NCBI GenBank assembly: GCA_041685935.1
Contig: JAWLES010000102.1
Span: 1-8,526, forward strand
Source of the DNA: JAIPEK01 sp041685935
Lineage (GTDB): Bacteria; Desulfobacterota; Desulfobacteria; Desulfobacterales; Desulfobacteraceae
Direction of reading: 5' to 3'
DNA: 8,526 bases
Positions 1-6,121 of the stretch are shown here, piece by piece (within the stretch, counting starts at the first letter, position 1; every line of letters begins with the position of its first letter). Position numbers and translations under genes: made by a program. A model generated the notes under the pieces. It was not told the origin of the DNA, did no database searches, and was given only the letters and a program-made list of their open reading frames with translations.

Positions 1-298
1 GCCCCGGCTTCTTTTGAACGCTTTCGATTTTTTCGGACATGCGCTGGTCTCTGTCGACACGGGTTCCGGCCTTTATGGTGGTTGTGATCCTGGGAGCGCC
101 CATTTCATGGATTTTTTCATGGCACTTTTTTACAACGGAAAAGACTTCGTCCCATTCTCCCTCAATATTTGTGCCATATGCGTGAAGAGAGCTTTCAAGG
201 CCTGCATCACTGATGATTTCCCCGCACCGGGCAATATATTCGGAGACCGAGGTGCCGACACCTATGGGAACAACACAGAGATCAATAATAACATGCAT
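1..298 (-). CDS. MTH1187-family thiamine-binding protein (3' end beyond the window)
   Basis: Reading leftward from the ATG at 298, the frame stays open for 99 codons to the window edge, so the stop lies outside. The product begins MHVIIDLCVVPIGVGTSVSE and contains HAYGTNIEGEWDEVFSVVK and a later ITTTIKAGTRVDR segment. These are hallmarks of the small MTH1187/YqgV proteins (Pfam Thiamine_BP), which are about 100 residues long, have a ferredoxin-like fold, assemble as oligomers and bind thiamine or related ligands in the cytosol. Nearly the whole protein is therefore visible. The start is fixed by a consensus Shine-Dalgarno AAGGAGG (310-304) five bases before the ATG. The gene is divergent from the cytochrome operon at 519. 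Its physiological role is not well defined in the family, and the context does not narrow it. Confidence 0.9.
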   Translation of the reverse strand, partial: MHVIIDLCVVPIGVGTSVSEYIARCGEIISDAGLESSLHAYGTNIEGEWDEVFSVVKKCHEKIHEMGAPRITTTIKAGTRVDRDQRMSEKIESVQKKPG

Positions 299-303
299 GG
301 GAT

Positions 304-310
304 CCTCCTT
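304..310 (-). promoter_or_regulatory. Consensus ribosome-binding site of the thiamine-binding protein gene
   Basis: On the minus strand the sequence is AAGGAGG followed by a 5-nt spacer and ATG. This fixes the start at 298 over the overlapping out-of-frame ATG at 294. Confidence 0.85.
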
Positions 311-339
311 GTGATTATTATGAAATTAATATGAATCAC
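311..339. promoter_or_regulatory. AT-rich dyad upstream of the thiamine-binding protein gene
   Basis: GTGATT (311-316) and AATCAC (334-339) are inverted copies around a 17-bp AT-rich centre that contains ATTAAT. The dyad lies immediately upstream of the minus-strand ribosome-binding site, where an operator or the -10 region would be expected. A possible -10 (CATAAT, 322-317, minus strand) sits inside it, but I find no convincing -35. It could be an operator or chance in AT-rich DNA. Confidence 0.25.
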
Positions 340-396
340 CTTATGATACTCTTACTGCAAATCGGCTCAAAGTCAACCCCGGATCAGACTTTGGAG

Positions 397-425
397 TTGA
401 CTTGCCCGGGGAGAATGAATATCTT
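397..425 (+). promoter_or_regulatory. Candidate sigma70-type promoter of the cytochrome b / HdrC-like / metV operon
   Basis: TTGACT (397-402), a 17-nt spacer and TATCTT (420-425) match five and four positions of the -35 and -10 consensus respectively. Transcription would start near 432, giving a leader of about 85 nt before the first gene. The -35 box is one arm of an inverted repeat (AAGTCAAC 370-377, GTTGACTT 396-403), and a third GTTGACT occurs at 436-442. A regulator binding this heptamer could act here. Confidence 0.5.
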
Positions 426-453
426 GAAGGTGCCCGTTGACTGATCTGCTCCG

Positions 454-487
454 AGGTTCTGCACCATGCCTTGGGAAAGCGGAACCT
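454..487 (+). promoter_or_regulatory. Stem-loop in the leader of the cytochrome b operon
   Basis: AGGTTCTGC (454-462) pairs with GCGGAACCT (479-487) over nine base pairs, one of them G-U, around a 16-nt loop. It lies between the proposed promoter and the start of the first gene. No T-run follows, so it is not an intrinsic terminator. It could influence mRNA stability or translation. I do not recognise it as a known riboswitch. Confidence 0.35.
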
Positions 488-518
488 GAAGCAAAGATGA
501 AAAAGGGTGGCAAGCGGA

Positions 519-1268
519 TTGAATACAAGTGACTTTTATCATATTCTGACATACGCACAAATCCACGAAATTCTCACAGGACCTGTTTTTGTCATTTCAG
601 TGGCGCTTTTTTTTGCAGGGTGTGTATTTCAGATCAGCCGATTTTTCAAGGCCACCACCAGGGTGGCTCAGCCCTTATCTTCCGCCCAGGAGAACCGGAG
701 GAAAACAAAAGCTCTGTTCGGGAATGCCTGGGCGTTTATGCGGCGGATCCGCCATACGGTGTGGGCGGTTCGGCCCGGCCTGATGATCTTCACTACGGTT
801 TTTCATACCCTTGTGATAATTACCCCTGTTTTTCTGGCAGCACATAATATTCTTTTATACGAAACTTTTGGTTTCTGCCTGCCGTTTTTCAATGAAAGGA
901 TTACAGACCGGTTTACCTGGATTATACTTTTGTCAGGATTAATATTTCCGGCAAGACGGCTTTTTTTTAAAAATGTCAGGGCGGTTACCACCAAAGCGGA
1001 TTATGTTCTTCTTGTTATGGTCTTTTTGCCTTATCTAACCGGTTTTCTTTTGTATCATCAGTTGCTTGAGTTCAACAGACTGATTATGTTGCTGCATGTG
1101 GCAAGCGGAGAGGTTATGCTGGTATGCCTCCCGTTTACAAAGCTTGTGCATTTTCTGTATTTCTTTTTCAACCGTTTTTTAATGGCGACGGAGCACAGTT
1201 TAATCAAGGGTACGAGAGAATGGAAAGAGAGTGATAATGGATACATGTCTGTCAAAACCGGTGGATAA
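519..1268 (+). CDS. Membrane b-type cytochrome, NarI/HdrE-like (respiratory nitrate reductase gamma-like)
   Basis: This is a predicted 249-residue integral membrane protein with five hydrophobic segments, at about residues 19-42, 87-112, 131-148, 160-180 and 188-218. Helix 2 carries His96 and His109, and helix 5 carries His193 and His211. The 18-residue spacing of the helix 5 pair equals that of the heme ligands His187/His205 in E. coli NarI, so a cytochrome binding two b hemes is likely. The family (NarI, DsrM, HdrE, the membrane half of QmoC) passes electrons between a membrane quinone and a soluble iron-sulfur partner. The following gene encodes such a partner and overlaps this one by 32 bp. 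I chose the TTG at 519 because GGGTGG lies 8 nt upstream. A GTG at 507, in the same frame, is the alternative but would sit on top of that site; an in-frame stop at 498 excludes anything earlier. This is not a nitrate reductase subunit in this context, since no narGH is nearby. TmcC-like or DsrM-like remain possible subfamilies. Confidence 0.8.
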   Translation: MNTSDFYHILTYAQIHEILTGPVFVISVALFFAGCVFQISRFFKATTRVAQPLSSAQENRRKTKALFGNAWAFMRRIRHTVWAVRPGLMIFTTVFHTLVIITPVFLAAHNILLYETFGFCLPFFNERITDRFTWIILLSGLIFPARRLFFKNVRAVTTKADYVLLVMVFLPYLTGFLLYHQLLEFNRLIMLLHVASGEVMLVCLPFTKLVHFLYFFFNRFLMATEHSLIKGTREWKESDNGYMSVKTGG

Positions 1269-1629
1269 GAAAGCTGTCAGGGATATAATCAGGAGAAACG
1301 GCTTGAGAATCAAGATGGCCCTCAAGGTATGTGTTCACTGCAGCATGTGTGCTGAAAGCTGCTTTCTCTTCACCAATCGGAACGAACCGGAATTCATTCC
1401 GTCCCATAAACTGATCAATTCCCTGGGGTATATTTATAAAAAAAACGGAGATGTCACCATGCAGGACCTGGAAGAAATAAAAGACATTGCCTGGAATAAG
1501 TGTGTGCTGTGCACCCGGTGCTATTGCCCGCTGGGAGTTGATATTCCGGGCATGATCGGGATTGTCAGAAAAATATGCCGTTCCCAGGGGATTTATCCTG
1601 ATCATACGGAAAGGGGGGAATATGATTAA
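1237..1629 (+). CDS. HdrC-like protein with two iron-sulfur cluster motifs
   Basis: The product is 130 residues with no signal peptide or membrane helix. It has two cysteine motifs: C32-x2-C35-x2-C38-x3-C42, the ordinary [4Fe-4S] ferredoxin pattern, and C89-x2-C92-x2-C95-x-C97-P. The second is two residues shorter than the usual CxxCxxCxxxCP. The stretch between them (an FIPSHKLINSLGY segment, then a TMQDLEEIKDIAWNKC segment) resembles the HdrC family, which relays electrons between a catalytic subunit and a membrane cytochrome. The ATG at 1237 is preferred over the in-frame GTG at 1231 because of the purine-rich GGAAAGAGAG just upstream. The gene overlaps the cytochrome gene by 32 bp and metV by 8 bp, so translation of all three is probably coupled. 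The cytochrome plus HdrC-like pair resembles QmoC (HdrC and HdrE domains fused) split into two genes in reversed order. Confidence 0.8.
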   Translation: MDTCLSKPVDKKAVRDIIRRNGLRIKMALKVCVHCSMCAESCFLFTNRNEPEFIPSHKLINSLGYIYKKNGDVTMQDLEEIKDIAWNKCVLCTRCYCPLGVDIPGMIGIVRKICRSQGIYPDHTERGEYD

Positions 1630-2278
1630 AGCCAAACAGAAACCGTTTGAAGAGATTGTACACTCTCTTGAACGATACGGCAGGATCCTGAATGTCGGAT
1701 GCGGGGGGTGTACGTCAATCTGCCTTGCAGGAGGGCAGAAAGAGGTGGATCTTTTGAATGACGAACTTGAAACATTTTTTAAGCAAACAGCTTGCGCTAA
1801 AACATTTTCCGCCTATACAGTGGAAAGAGCCTGCAATATGAAGTTTTTGACCGAGCTTGATATGGTGGTGAAAGATTTTGACGCGGTTATCAGTATGGCA
1901 TGTTCGGCCGGGGTTCAGCTCATTGCTGAAAAGTTTCCTTCCAAACCGGTTTTTCCTGTGTTGAATACCATTGCGGTGGGCGTGGACCGCTCACTCGGTG
2001 TTTATGAGGAAAGGTGCCGGGTATGCGGAGATTGCGTGATCGGTTATACCGGAGGCATCTGCCCCATATCCAGATGTGCTAAAAACCTCTTTAACGGCCC
2101 CTGCGGAGGTGCAGGCCAGGGCGGGTGCGAAGTGAACAGGGAAGTTCCCTGTGCATGGATTCAGATTTACGACCGGCTCAGGGAGCAGGACCGGCTTGAT
2201 GACATTCTTGAAATCAAACCTGTCATGCAGTGGCAGGACCAGGTCCAGCGTTCAGTTGTCCAGGAAAAATACCTGTAA
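1622..2278 (+). CDS. metV: MetV: methylenetetrahydrofolate reductase C-terminal-domain (zinc/iron-sulfur) subunit
   Basis: The product is 218 residues and cysteine-rich: VGCGGCTSIC near the N-terminus (C27, C30, C34), then C71 and C94, then a C-terminal block with CRVCGDC (C132, C135, C138), GGICPISRC (C147, C152), NGPCGGAGQGGC (C161, C169) and VPCAWIQIYDRL (C177). The NGPCGG element and this overall arrangement are typical of the MTHFR_C family. In acetogens this protein is MetV, the partner of flavoprotein MetF in methylenetetrahydrofolate reductase of the methyl branch of the Wood-Ljungdahl pathway; it connects MetF to other redox partners. The start is fixed by AAGGGGGG about 3 nt before the ATG at 1622. 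The ATG overlaps the HdrC-like stop codon by 8 bp. Unusually, no metF follows: the next gene is cbiX on the other strand, so MetF would have to be encoded elsewhere. Confidence 0.88.
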   Translation: MIKAKQKPFEEIVHSLERYGRILNVGCGGCTSICLAGGQKEVDLLNDELETFFKQTACAKTFSAYTVERACNMKFLTELDMVVKDFDAVISMACSAGVQLIAEKFPSKPVFPVLNTIAVGVDRSLGVYEERCRVCGDCVIGYTGGICPISRCAKNLFNGPCGGAGQGGCEVNREVPCAWIQIYDRLREQDRLDDILEIKPVMQWQDQVQRSVVQEKYL

Positions 2279-2323
2279 CCCAAAAAGGCCCTGAATTTTA
2301 CCCGGAGTCCTTGTGATGCGTTA

Positions 2324-2689
2324 TCAGTATTTTGAAACCTCGTCGATGATCAAGTGCTCGATCCCGGCCAGTCTGCCCAGATGAGGAGGGACGGAAAAAG
2401 AAATATGCGGGTGTCTGTCACCGGCGTCGTAAATTATATCAGGGATATCTTTTATCACGTGGCTTCCGGCTCCCAGGAAGTAGGGGAATACAACGATTTT
2501 TTCAGCATTGCGTTCCGCCAGGCCGTCAATTTCATCCGCAAGCAGCGGTTCGGTGAACTGGATGAACGCAGCACTGACCGAGTCGAAATCATGGGTCCGG
2601 ATTTTGGCCACTTTTTGTGCAAGTTTCAGTATTTCTTCGTTGGATTCCTTTTTCCTGCTGCCGTGGGCAGCTATTATAAGCGCTTTCAT
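2324..2689 (-). CDS. cbiX: CbiX-type short sirohydrochlorin chelatase
   Basis: This is a 121-residue class II chelatase of the short, single-domain kind (CbiX-S/SirB-like), which acts as a homodimer in the cytosol. The N-terminal KALIIAAHGSRKKESNEE carries the conserved AHGSR with metal-binding His9. FIQFTEPLLADEID and VVFPYFLGAGSHVIKDIP, with His77, are also diagnostic. It inserts cobalt into sirohydrochlorin for anaerobic cobalamin synthesis, or iron for siroheme; sequence alone does not settle which. Sulfate reducers need both siroheme (sulfite reductase) and corrinoids (C1 pathway methyl transfer). The start at 2689 has GGAG (2702-2699) 9 nt upstream. The gene converges on metV with only 45 bp between the stops and is divergent from leuS. 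No other cobalamin genes are in the window. Confidence 0.92.
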   Translation of the reverse strand: MKALIIAAHGSRKKESNEEILKLAQKVAKIRTHDFDSVSAAFIQFTEPLLADEIDGLAERNAEKIVVFPYFLGAGSHVIKDIPDIIYDAGDRHPHISFSVPPHLGRLAGIEHLIIDEVSKY

Positions 2690-2827
2690 TTTTCAGATCT
2701 CCATGTGGTTTCAATAAAATTTCCGGTTAAACTTTCCGGCGAGCCCCGTGTGTCCGCTTTTCAAGTTTAACTCCGTAAAACTCGAAAATCCCGGGGAGGT
2801 CAAAAAGAATCCTGTCCGGTCACCTGA
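2690..2827 (-). other. Long 5' leader of cbiX, no recognised element
   Basis: If the promoter at 2862-2834 is correct, cbiX has a leader of about 138 nt. I looked for a cobalamin riboswitch (B12 box) and saw none. Only short, weak inverted repeats are visible. There is no gene in the 2690-3004 gap apart from the two regulatory regions described. Confidence 0.35.
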
Positions 2828-2833
2828 ATTTAT

Positions 2834-2862
2834 ATAGTATATTCGAGCCTGATGTCCAGCAA
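2834..2862 (-). promoter_or_regulatory. Candidate sigma70-type promoter of cbiX
   Basis: On the minus strand TTGCTG (2862-2857), a 17-nt spacer and TACTAT (2839-2834) form a plausible -35/-10 pair. This would start cbiX transcription near 2827. Confidence 0.45.
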
Positions 2863-2921
2863 AATTCGGTAATCCTTGCACATGGGAGGGCAAATGCCTG
2901 AATTCAGATTAATCTTGCCAT

Positions 2922-2950
2922 TTGACCGTTCTTATGGCATCTATTACATT
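2922..2950 (+). promoter_or_regulatory. Candidate sigma70-type promoter of leuS-lptE
   Basis: TTGACC (2922-2927), exactly 17 nt of spacer and TACATT (2945-2950) precede leuS. Transcription would begin near 2957, giving a leader of roughly 48 nt that holds the ribosome-binding site GGAGG at 2988-2992. Confidence 0.55.
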
Positions 2951-3004
2951 CTAAAGGAAAACAGGGTGCATTATCAGTGATATATGTGGAGGAAAAACGA
3001 TAAT

Positions 3005-5605
3005 ATGGAAGAACATTACAACCCGGAAGCCGTTGAGCCCAAGTGGCAGGAGTTCTGGCGGGAAAACCGGATTTTCAAGGTTGAAAAGGATACTTCAAGG
3101 GAAAAATACTACCTTCTTGAAATGTTTCCGTATCCTTCAGGGAAAATACACATGGGCCATGTGCGGAACTATACCATAGGGGATGTCGTGGTCAGGTACA
3201 AAAGAATGAGGGGTTACAATGTGCTTCATCCCATGGGCTGGGACGCATTCGGAATGCCCGCTGAAAACGCCGCCATCGACAACAGTACCCACCCGGCCGC
3301 ATGGACGTATGAGAATATAAGGTACATGCGAGAGCAGCTCAAGCGCATGGGTTTTTCCTATGACTGGGACCGGGAGATCGCCACCTGCCGGCCCGAGTAC
3401 TACAAATGGGAGCAGTGGCTGTTTTTGAAAATGCTGGAAAACGGCATGGTGTACCGGAAAGAATCCTATGTAAACTGGTGTGAAAAATGCCGGACCGTTC
3501 TTGCCAACGAGCAGGTTGAAGGTGACTGCTGCTGGCGGTGCGGCCTCAAGGTTCAGCAGAAAAAACTGTGGCAGTGGTTTTTCAGGATTACCGATTATGC
3601 AGAGGATCTTCTTGTGCATTGCGACAGGCTCGGCGGCTGGCCTGAGAAAGTCACCCTGATGCAGAAAAACTGGATAGGTAAAAGCGAAGGCGCGGAAATC
3701 AGTTTTCAGATCAAAGGGATGGATGAAAGTATCAATGTCTTTACCACAAGGCCTGACACCCTTTTCGGGTGTACCTTCATGTGTCTTGCACCGGAGCACC
3801 CGCTGGTGGAAATCCTTGCTGAAAAATTTTCCAGGAAAGATCAGGTTAAACAGTTTCTCGAAAAAATGGGAGAACAGGAAAGATCTGCTGATGCCCTGGA
3901 AAATTATGAAAAAGAGGGTGTCTTTACCGGGGCGTACTGCATCAATCCTGCAAACGGTGAAAGTATCCCGGTTTATACTGCCAATTTCGCATTGATGGAG
4001 TACGGGACAGGAGCTGTAATGTCAGTGCCCGCACATGATCAGCGGGATTTTGATTTTGCGGAAAAATACGGACTGGAGATCAGGACGGTAATCGAGTCCG
4101 TGGATGACAGCCGGGATGATGTGGCTGTGGGCCGGGCATATGCCGGAAAAGGCGTTCTGGTCAATTCCGGAAAGTTTGATGCCATGGACAACCAGGAGGC
4201 CATGGAAGCTATAACCTGCATGCTGGAAGAAAACAAATCAGGGAAAAAGGCGGTCAGTTTCAGGTTGAGGGACTGGGGCATTTCAAGGCAGAGGTACTGG
4301 GGAACTCCCATACCGGTGATTCACTGCCCTGACTGCGGCATTGTTCCGGTTCCGGAAGACGAGCTTCCGGTGGAGCTTCCCGAAGATGCTGATATGCTTG
4401 AAAGCGGGGGGTCTCCTCTGCCTGCGCTTGACCGGTTCATGCGTACCAGGTGCCCGGAATGTTCAAGGGAGGATGCAAAGCGGGATACCGATACCATGGA
4501 TACGTTTGTGGAGTCGTCATGGTATTTTTTGCGGTACTGCAGTCCACGTTATGAACACGGCATGTTCGAGAAAAGCAGTGTGGATTACTGGATGCCTGTG
4601 GACCAGTACATCGGAGGAGTTGAGCACGCAGTGATGCACCTTCTCTATTCAAGGTATTTTATGCGGGTTCTGCATACACTCGGCATGGTGGAATTCAAAG
4701 AGCCCTTCACAAGGCTTCTGACCCAGGGAATGGTCTGCAAGGAGACGGTATCATGCCCTGAGCACGGTTTTCTTTTCCCCGAAGAAGTAAAAAGGGAATC
4801 CGGGGAGAACGCTTTCTGTGGAAAATGTGACAGTGCGGTTGAAACGGGCCGTGTCATTAAAATGTCCAAATCAAAGAAAAACGTGGTTAACCCGAATGAC
4901 CTTCTTGAAAAATACGGGGCTGATGTAACCAGACTGTTCTGCCTTTTTGCAGCCCCGCCGGAGAGGGACCTTGAGTGGAACGATGACGGCGTCGAAGGCT
5001 GCAACAGGTTTATCAACAGGGTATGGAGACTTGTTGAGAAATGCAGGCCCTTGACCCGGGAAACGGAACCGTTCCGCGGCGGCGCGTCCGGGTTGTCCGG
5101 GGATGCCAAGGAACTTTATATCAAGGCCAACAAGACCATAAAAAAGGTGACCGATGACATTGAAGAGAATTTTCACTTCAATACAGCCATCAGCTCGGTG
5201 ATGGAACTTGTGAATGAACTTTACGGGGTGGACCTTGACGGGTGTGACCGTAATATGTGCAGTGTGGTTGTCTTCTGTGTGGAAAACGTACTTTTGCTTC
5301 TGTCACCGATGGTTCCCCATTTTGCAGAGGAGTTGTGGGAAAAGTCCGGCAGGGAACCGAGCATTGTTGATCAGCCCTGGCCTGAATACAGGGAGGATTC
5401 CCTTGAAACGGATCAGATCGTGGTGGTGGTTCAGGTGAACGGCAAACTCCGGTCGAGGTTCACAGCCGATGCCGGCATGTCTGAAGAGCGGATTAAACAG
5501 ATCGCTCTTGAAGATGAGAAGGTGGCAAAACACATATCTGAAAAGGAAGTAAAAAAGGTGATAGTGGTAAACAAAAAACAGACACTCGTCAACATAGTGG
5601 TGTGA
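3005..5605 (+). CDS. leuS: Leucyl-tRNA synthetase (LeuRS)
   Basis: The product is 866 residues, full length for bacterial LeuRS, a class I synthetase that charges tRNA-Leu in the cytosol. The HIGH motif is HMGH at residues 49-52, with the KMSKS motif at 619-623. The CP1 editing domain shows TTRPDTLFG (247-255) and GTGAVMSVPAHDQRDFDF (334-351), so proofreading of mischarged tRNA should be intact. Cysteine pairs C159/C162 with C176/C179, and C441/C444 with C483/C486, look like two zinc-binding knuckles. A further set (C578, C584, C605, C608) lies just before KMSKS. The C-terminal domain ends KVIVVNKKQTLVNIVV, as usual. An ATG at 2984 is in frame, but the only Shine-Dalgarno (GGAGG, 2988-2992) lies downstream of it and 12 nt before the ATG at 3005. 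The product from 3005, beginning MEEHYNPEAVEPKWQ, has the normal N-terminus. lptE follows after 1 nt. Confidence 0.98.
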   Translation: MEEHYNPEAVEPKWQEFWRENRIFKVEKDTSREKYYLLEMFPYPSGKIHMGHVRNYTIGDVVVRYKRMRGYNVLHPMGWDAFGMPAENAAIDNSTHPAAWTYENIRYMREQLKRMGFSYDWDREIATCRPEYYKWEQWLFLKMLENGMVYRKESYVNWCEKCRTVLANEQVEGDCCWRCGLKVQQKKLWQWFFRITDYAEDLLVHCDRLGGWPEKVTLMQKNWIGKSEGAEISFQIKGMDESINVFTTRPDTLFGCTFMCLAPEHPLVEILAEKFSRKDQVKQFLEKMGEQERSADALENYEKEGVFTGAYCINPANGESIPVYTANFALMEYGTGAVMSVPAHDQRDFDFAEKYGLEIRTVIESVDDSRDDVAVGRAYAGKGVLVNSGKFDAMDNQEAMEAITCMLEENKSGKKAVSFRLRDWGISRQRYWGTPIPVIHCPDCGIVPVPEDELPVELPEDADMLESGGSPLPALDRFMRTRCPECSREDAKRDTDTMDTFVESSWYFLRYCSPRYEHGMFEKSSVDYWMPVDQYIGGVEHAVMHLLYSRYFMRVLHTLGMVEFKEPFTRLLTQGMVCKETVSCPEHGFLFPEEVKRESGENAFCGKCDSAVETGRVIKMSKSKKNVVNPNDLLEKYGADVTRLFCLFAAPPERDLEWNDDGVEGCNRFINRVWRLVEKCRPLTRETEPFRGGASGLSGDAKELYIKANKTIKKVTDDIEENFHFNTAISSVMELVNELYGVDLDGCDRNMCSVVVFCVENVLLLLSPMVPHFAEELWEKSGREPSIVDQPWPEYREDSLETDQIVVVVQVNGKLRSRFTADAGMSEERIKQIALEDEKVAKHISEKEVKKVIVVNKKQTLVNIVV

Positions 5606-5606
5606 A

Positions 5607-6116
5607 ATGAAGTTTTTTTTCAGTGTATGGATATCCGCGGTTCTGTTGATTGTTTCCGGTTGCGGGTACGGGTTCCAGAGCCGCGGGCCTCTTCAGGAAA
5701 ACGTGCAGACGATTCACGTGGCCCTGTTCAAGAACAACAGTTATGAGTCAGGGGCTGAAACGATTTTTACTTCAGCTCTTATCAATGAAATCATGGACCG
5801 CAGTACAACTGAGCTGGAGAATGAAGAAAATGCTGATGCCGTTTTCAGGGGGGTGATTAAATCCGTTTCACTGAGAGCCCTTACAAGGAATACTGACGGT
5901 ACTGTAAAGGAAAGGCGGGTCAGCGCAACCATTGATCTTGAGATGATCGGAAACGGCGGTGAAGTGCTCTGGTCGGTCTATAATTTCACAAAGAATGAAG
6001 ACTACTCTGCGGAATCGGACAACATCACTGACATGGAATCCAGGAGTACGTCCATTGAAGAAATAGCGGACAGTATGGTTGAGACGCTTGTCGGAAGAAT
6101 GATTGATGATTTCTGA
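5607..6116 (+). CDS. lptE: LptE, LPS-assembly outer-membrane lipoprotein
   Basis: The product is 169 residues. A lipoprotein signal peptide (hydrophobic residues 3-16, lipobox VSGC with Cys19 as the lipidated residue) is followed by GYGFQSRGPLQENVQTIHVALFKN, a typical LptE opening. The rest fits the family's small alpha/beta fold (FTSALINEIMDRS; a central VSLRALTRN segment; a closing EEIADSMVETLVGRMIDDF helix). LptE plugs the LptD barrel and helps place lipopolysaccharide in the outer leaflet, so the organism has an LPS-type outer membrane. The start codon lies 1 nt after the leuS stop with only a weak ribosome-binding site (GTGGTG within leuS), which points to translational coupling. The leuS-lptE order is also that of E. 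coli, where holA follows; here the downstream gene is rpsT on the opposite strand. Confidence 0.88.
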   Translation: MKFFFSVWISAVLLIVSGCGYGFQSRGPLQENVQTIHVALFKNNSYESGAETIFTSALINEIMDRSTTELENEENADAVFRGVIKSVSLRALTRNTDGTVKERRVSATIDLEMIGNGGEVLWSVYNFTKNEDYSAESDNITDMESRSTSIEEIADSMVETLVGRMIDDF

Positions 6117-6121
6117 GACAA

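Noticed and set aside
437..465. Second promoter using TTGACT at 437-442
   Set aside because: At 17 nt spacing the -10 position reads TGCACC, which is a poor match.
497..532. Short frame ATG AAA AAG ... TGA (11 codons) overlapping the start of the cytochrome gene
   Set aside because: Too short to assess and has no clear ribosome-binding site; A-rich DNA before a start codon easily gives such a frame.
1252..1635. 127-codon minus-strand open frame opposite the HdrC-like gene
   Set aside because: The plus strand carries clear cysteine cluster motifs and operon overlaps; the antisense frame has no recognisable features.
2279..2323. Possible bidirectional terminator between metV and cbiX
   Set aside because: Only AAGG/CCTT-type short matches are present with mismatches, and there is no convincing stem or T-run.
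2354..2770. 138-codon plus-strand open frame over cbiX
   Set aside because: The minus strand encodes an unmistakable CbiX with AHGSR and GAGSHVIKDIP motifs; the plus-strand frame is a shadow.
2690..2827. Cobalamin riboswitch in the cbiX leader
   Set aside because: No B12-box-like sequence or suitable stems were seen on the minus strand.
2984..3004. Upstream ATG at 2984 as the leuS start
   Set aside because: No ribosome-binding site precedes it, the GGAGG lies within the extension, and the product from 3005 has the normal LeuRS N-terminus.
3137..3799. 220-codon minus-strand open frame opposite leuS
   Set aside because: It lies wholly inside the strongly supported leuS gene, and its translation resembles no family I know; it is an antisense shadow.
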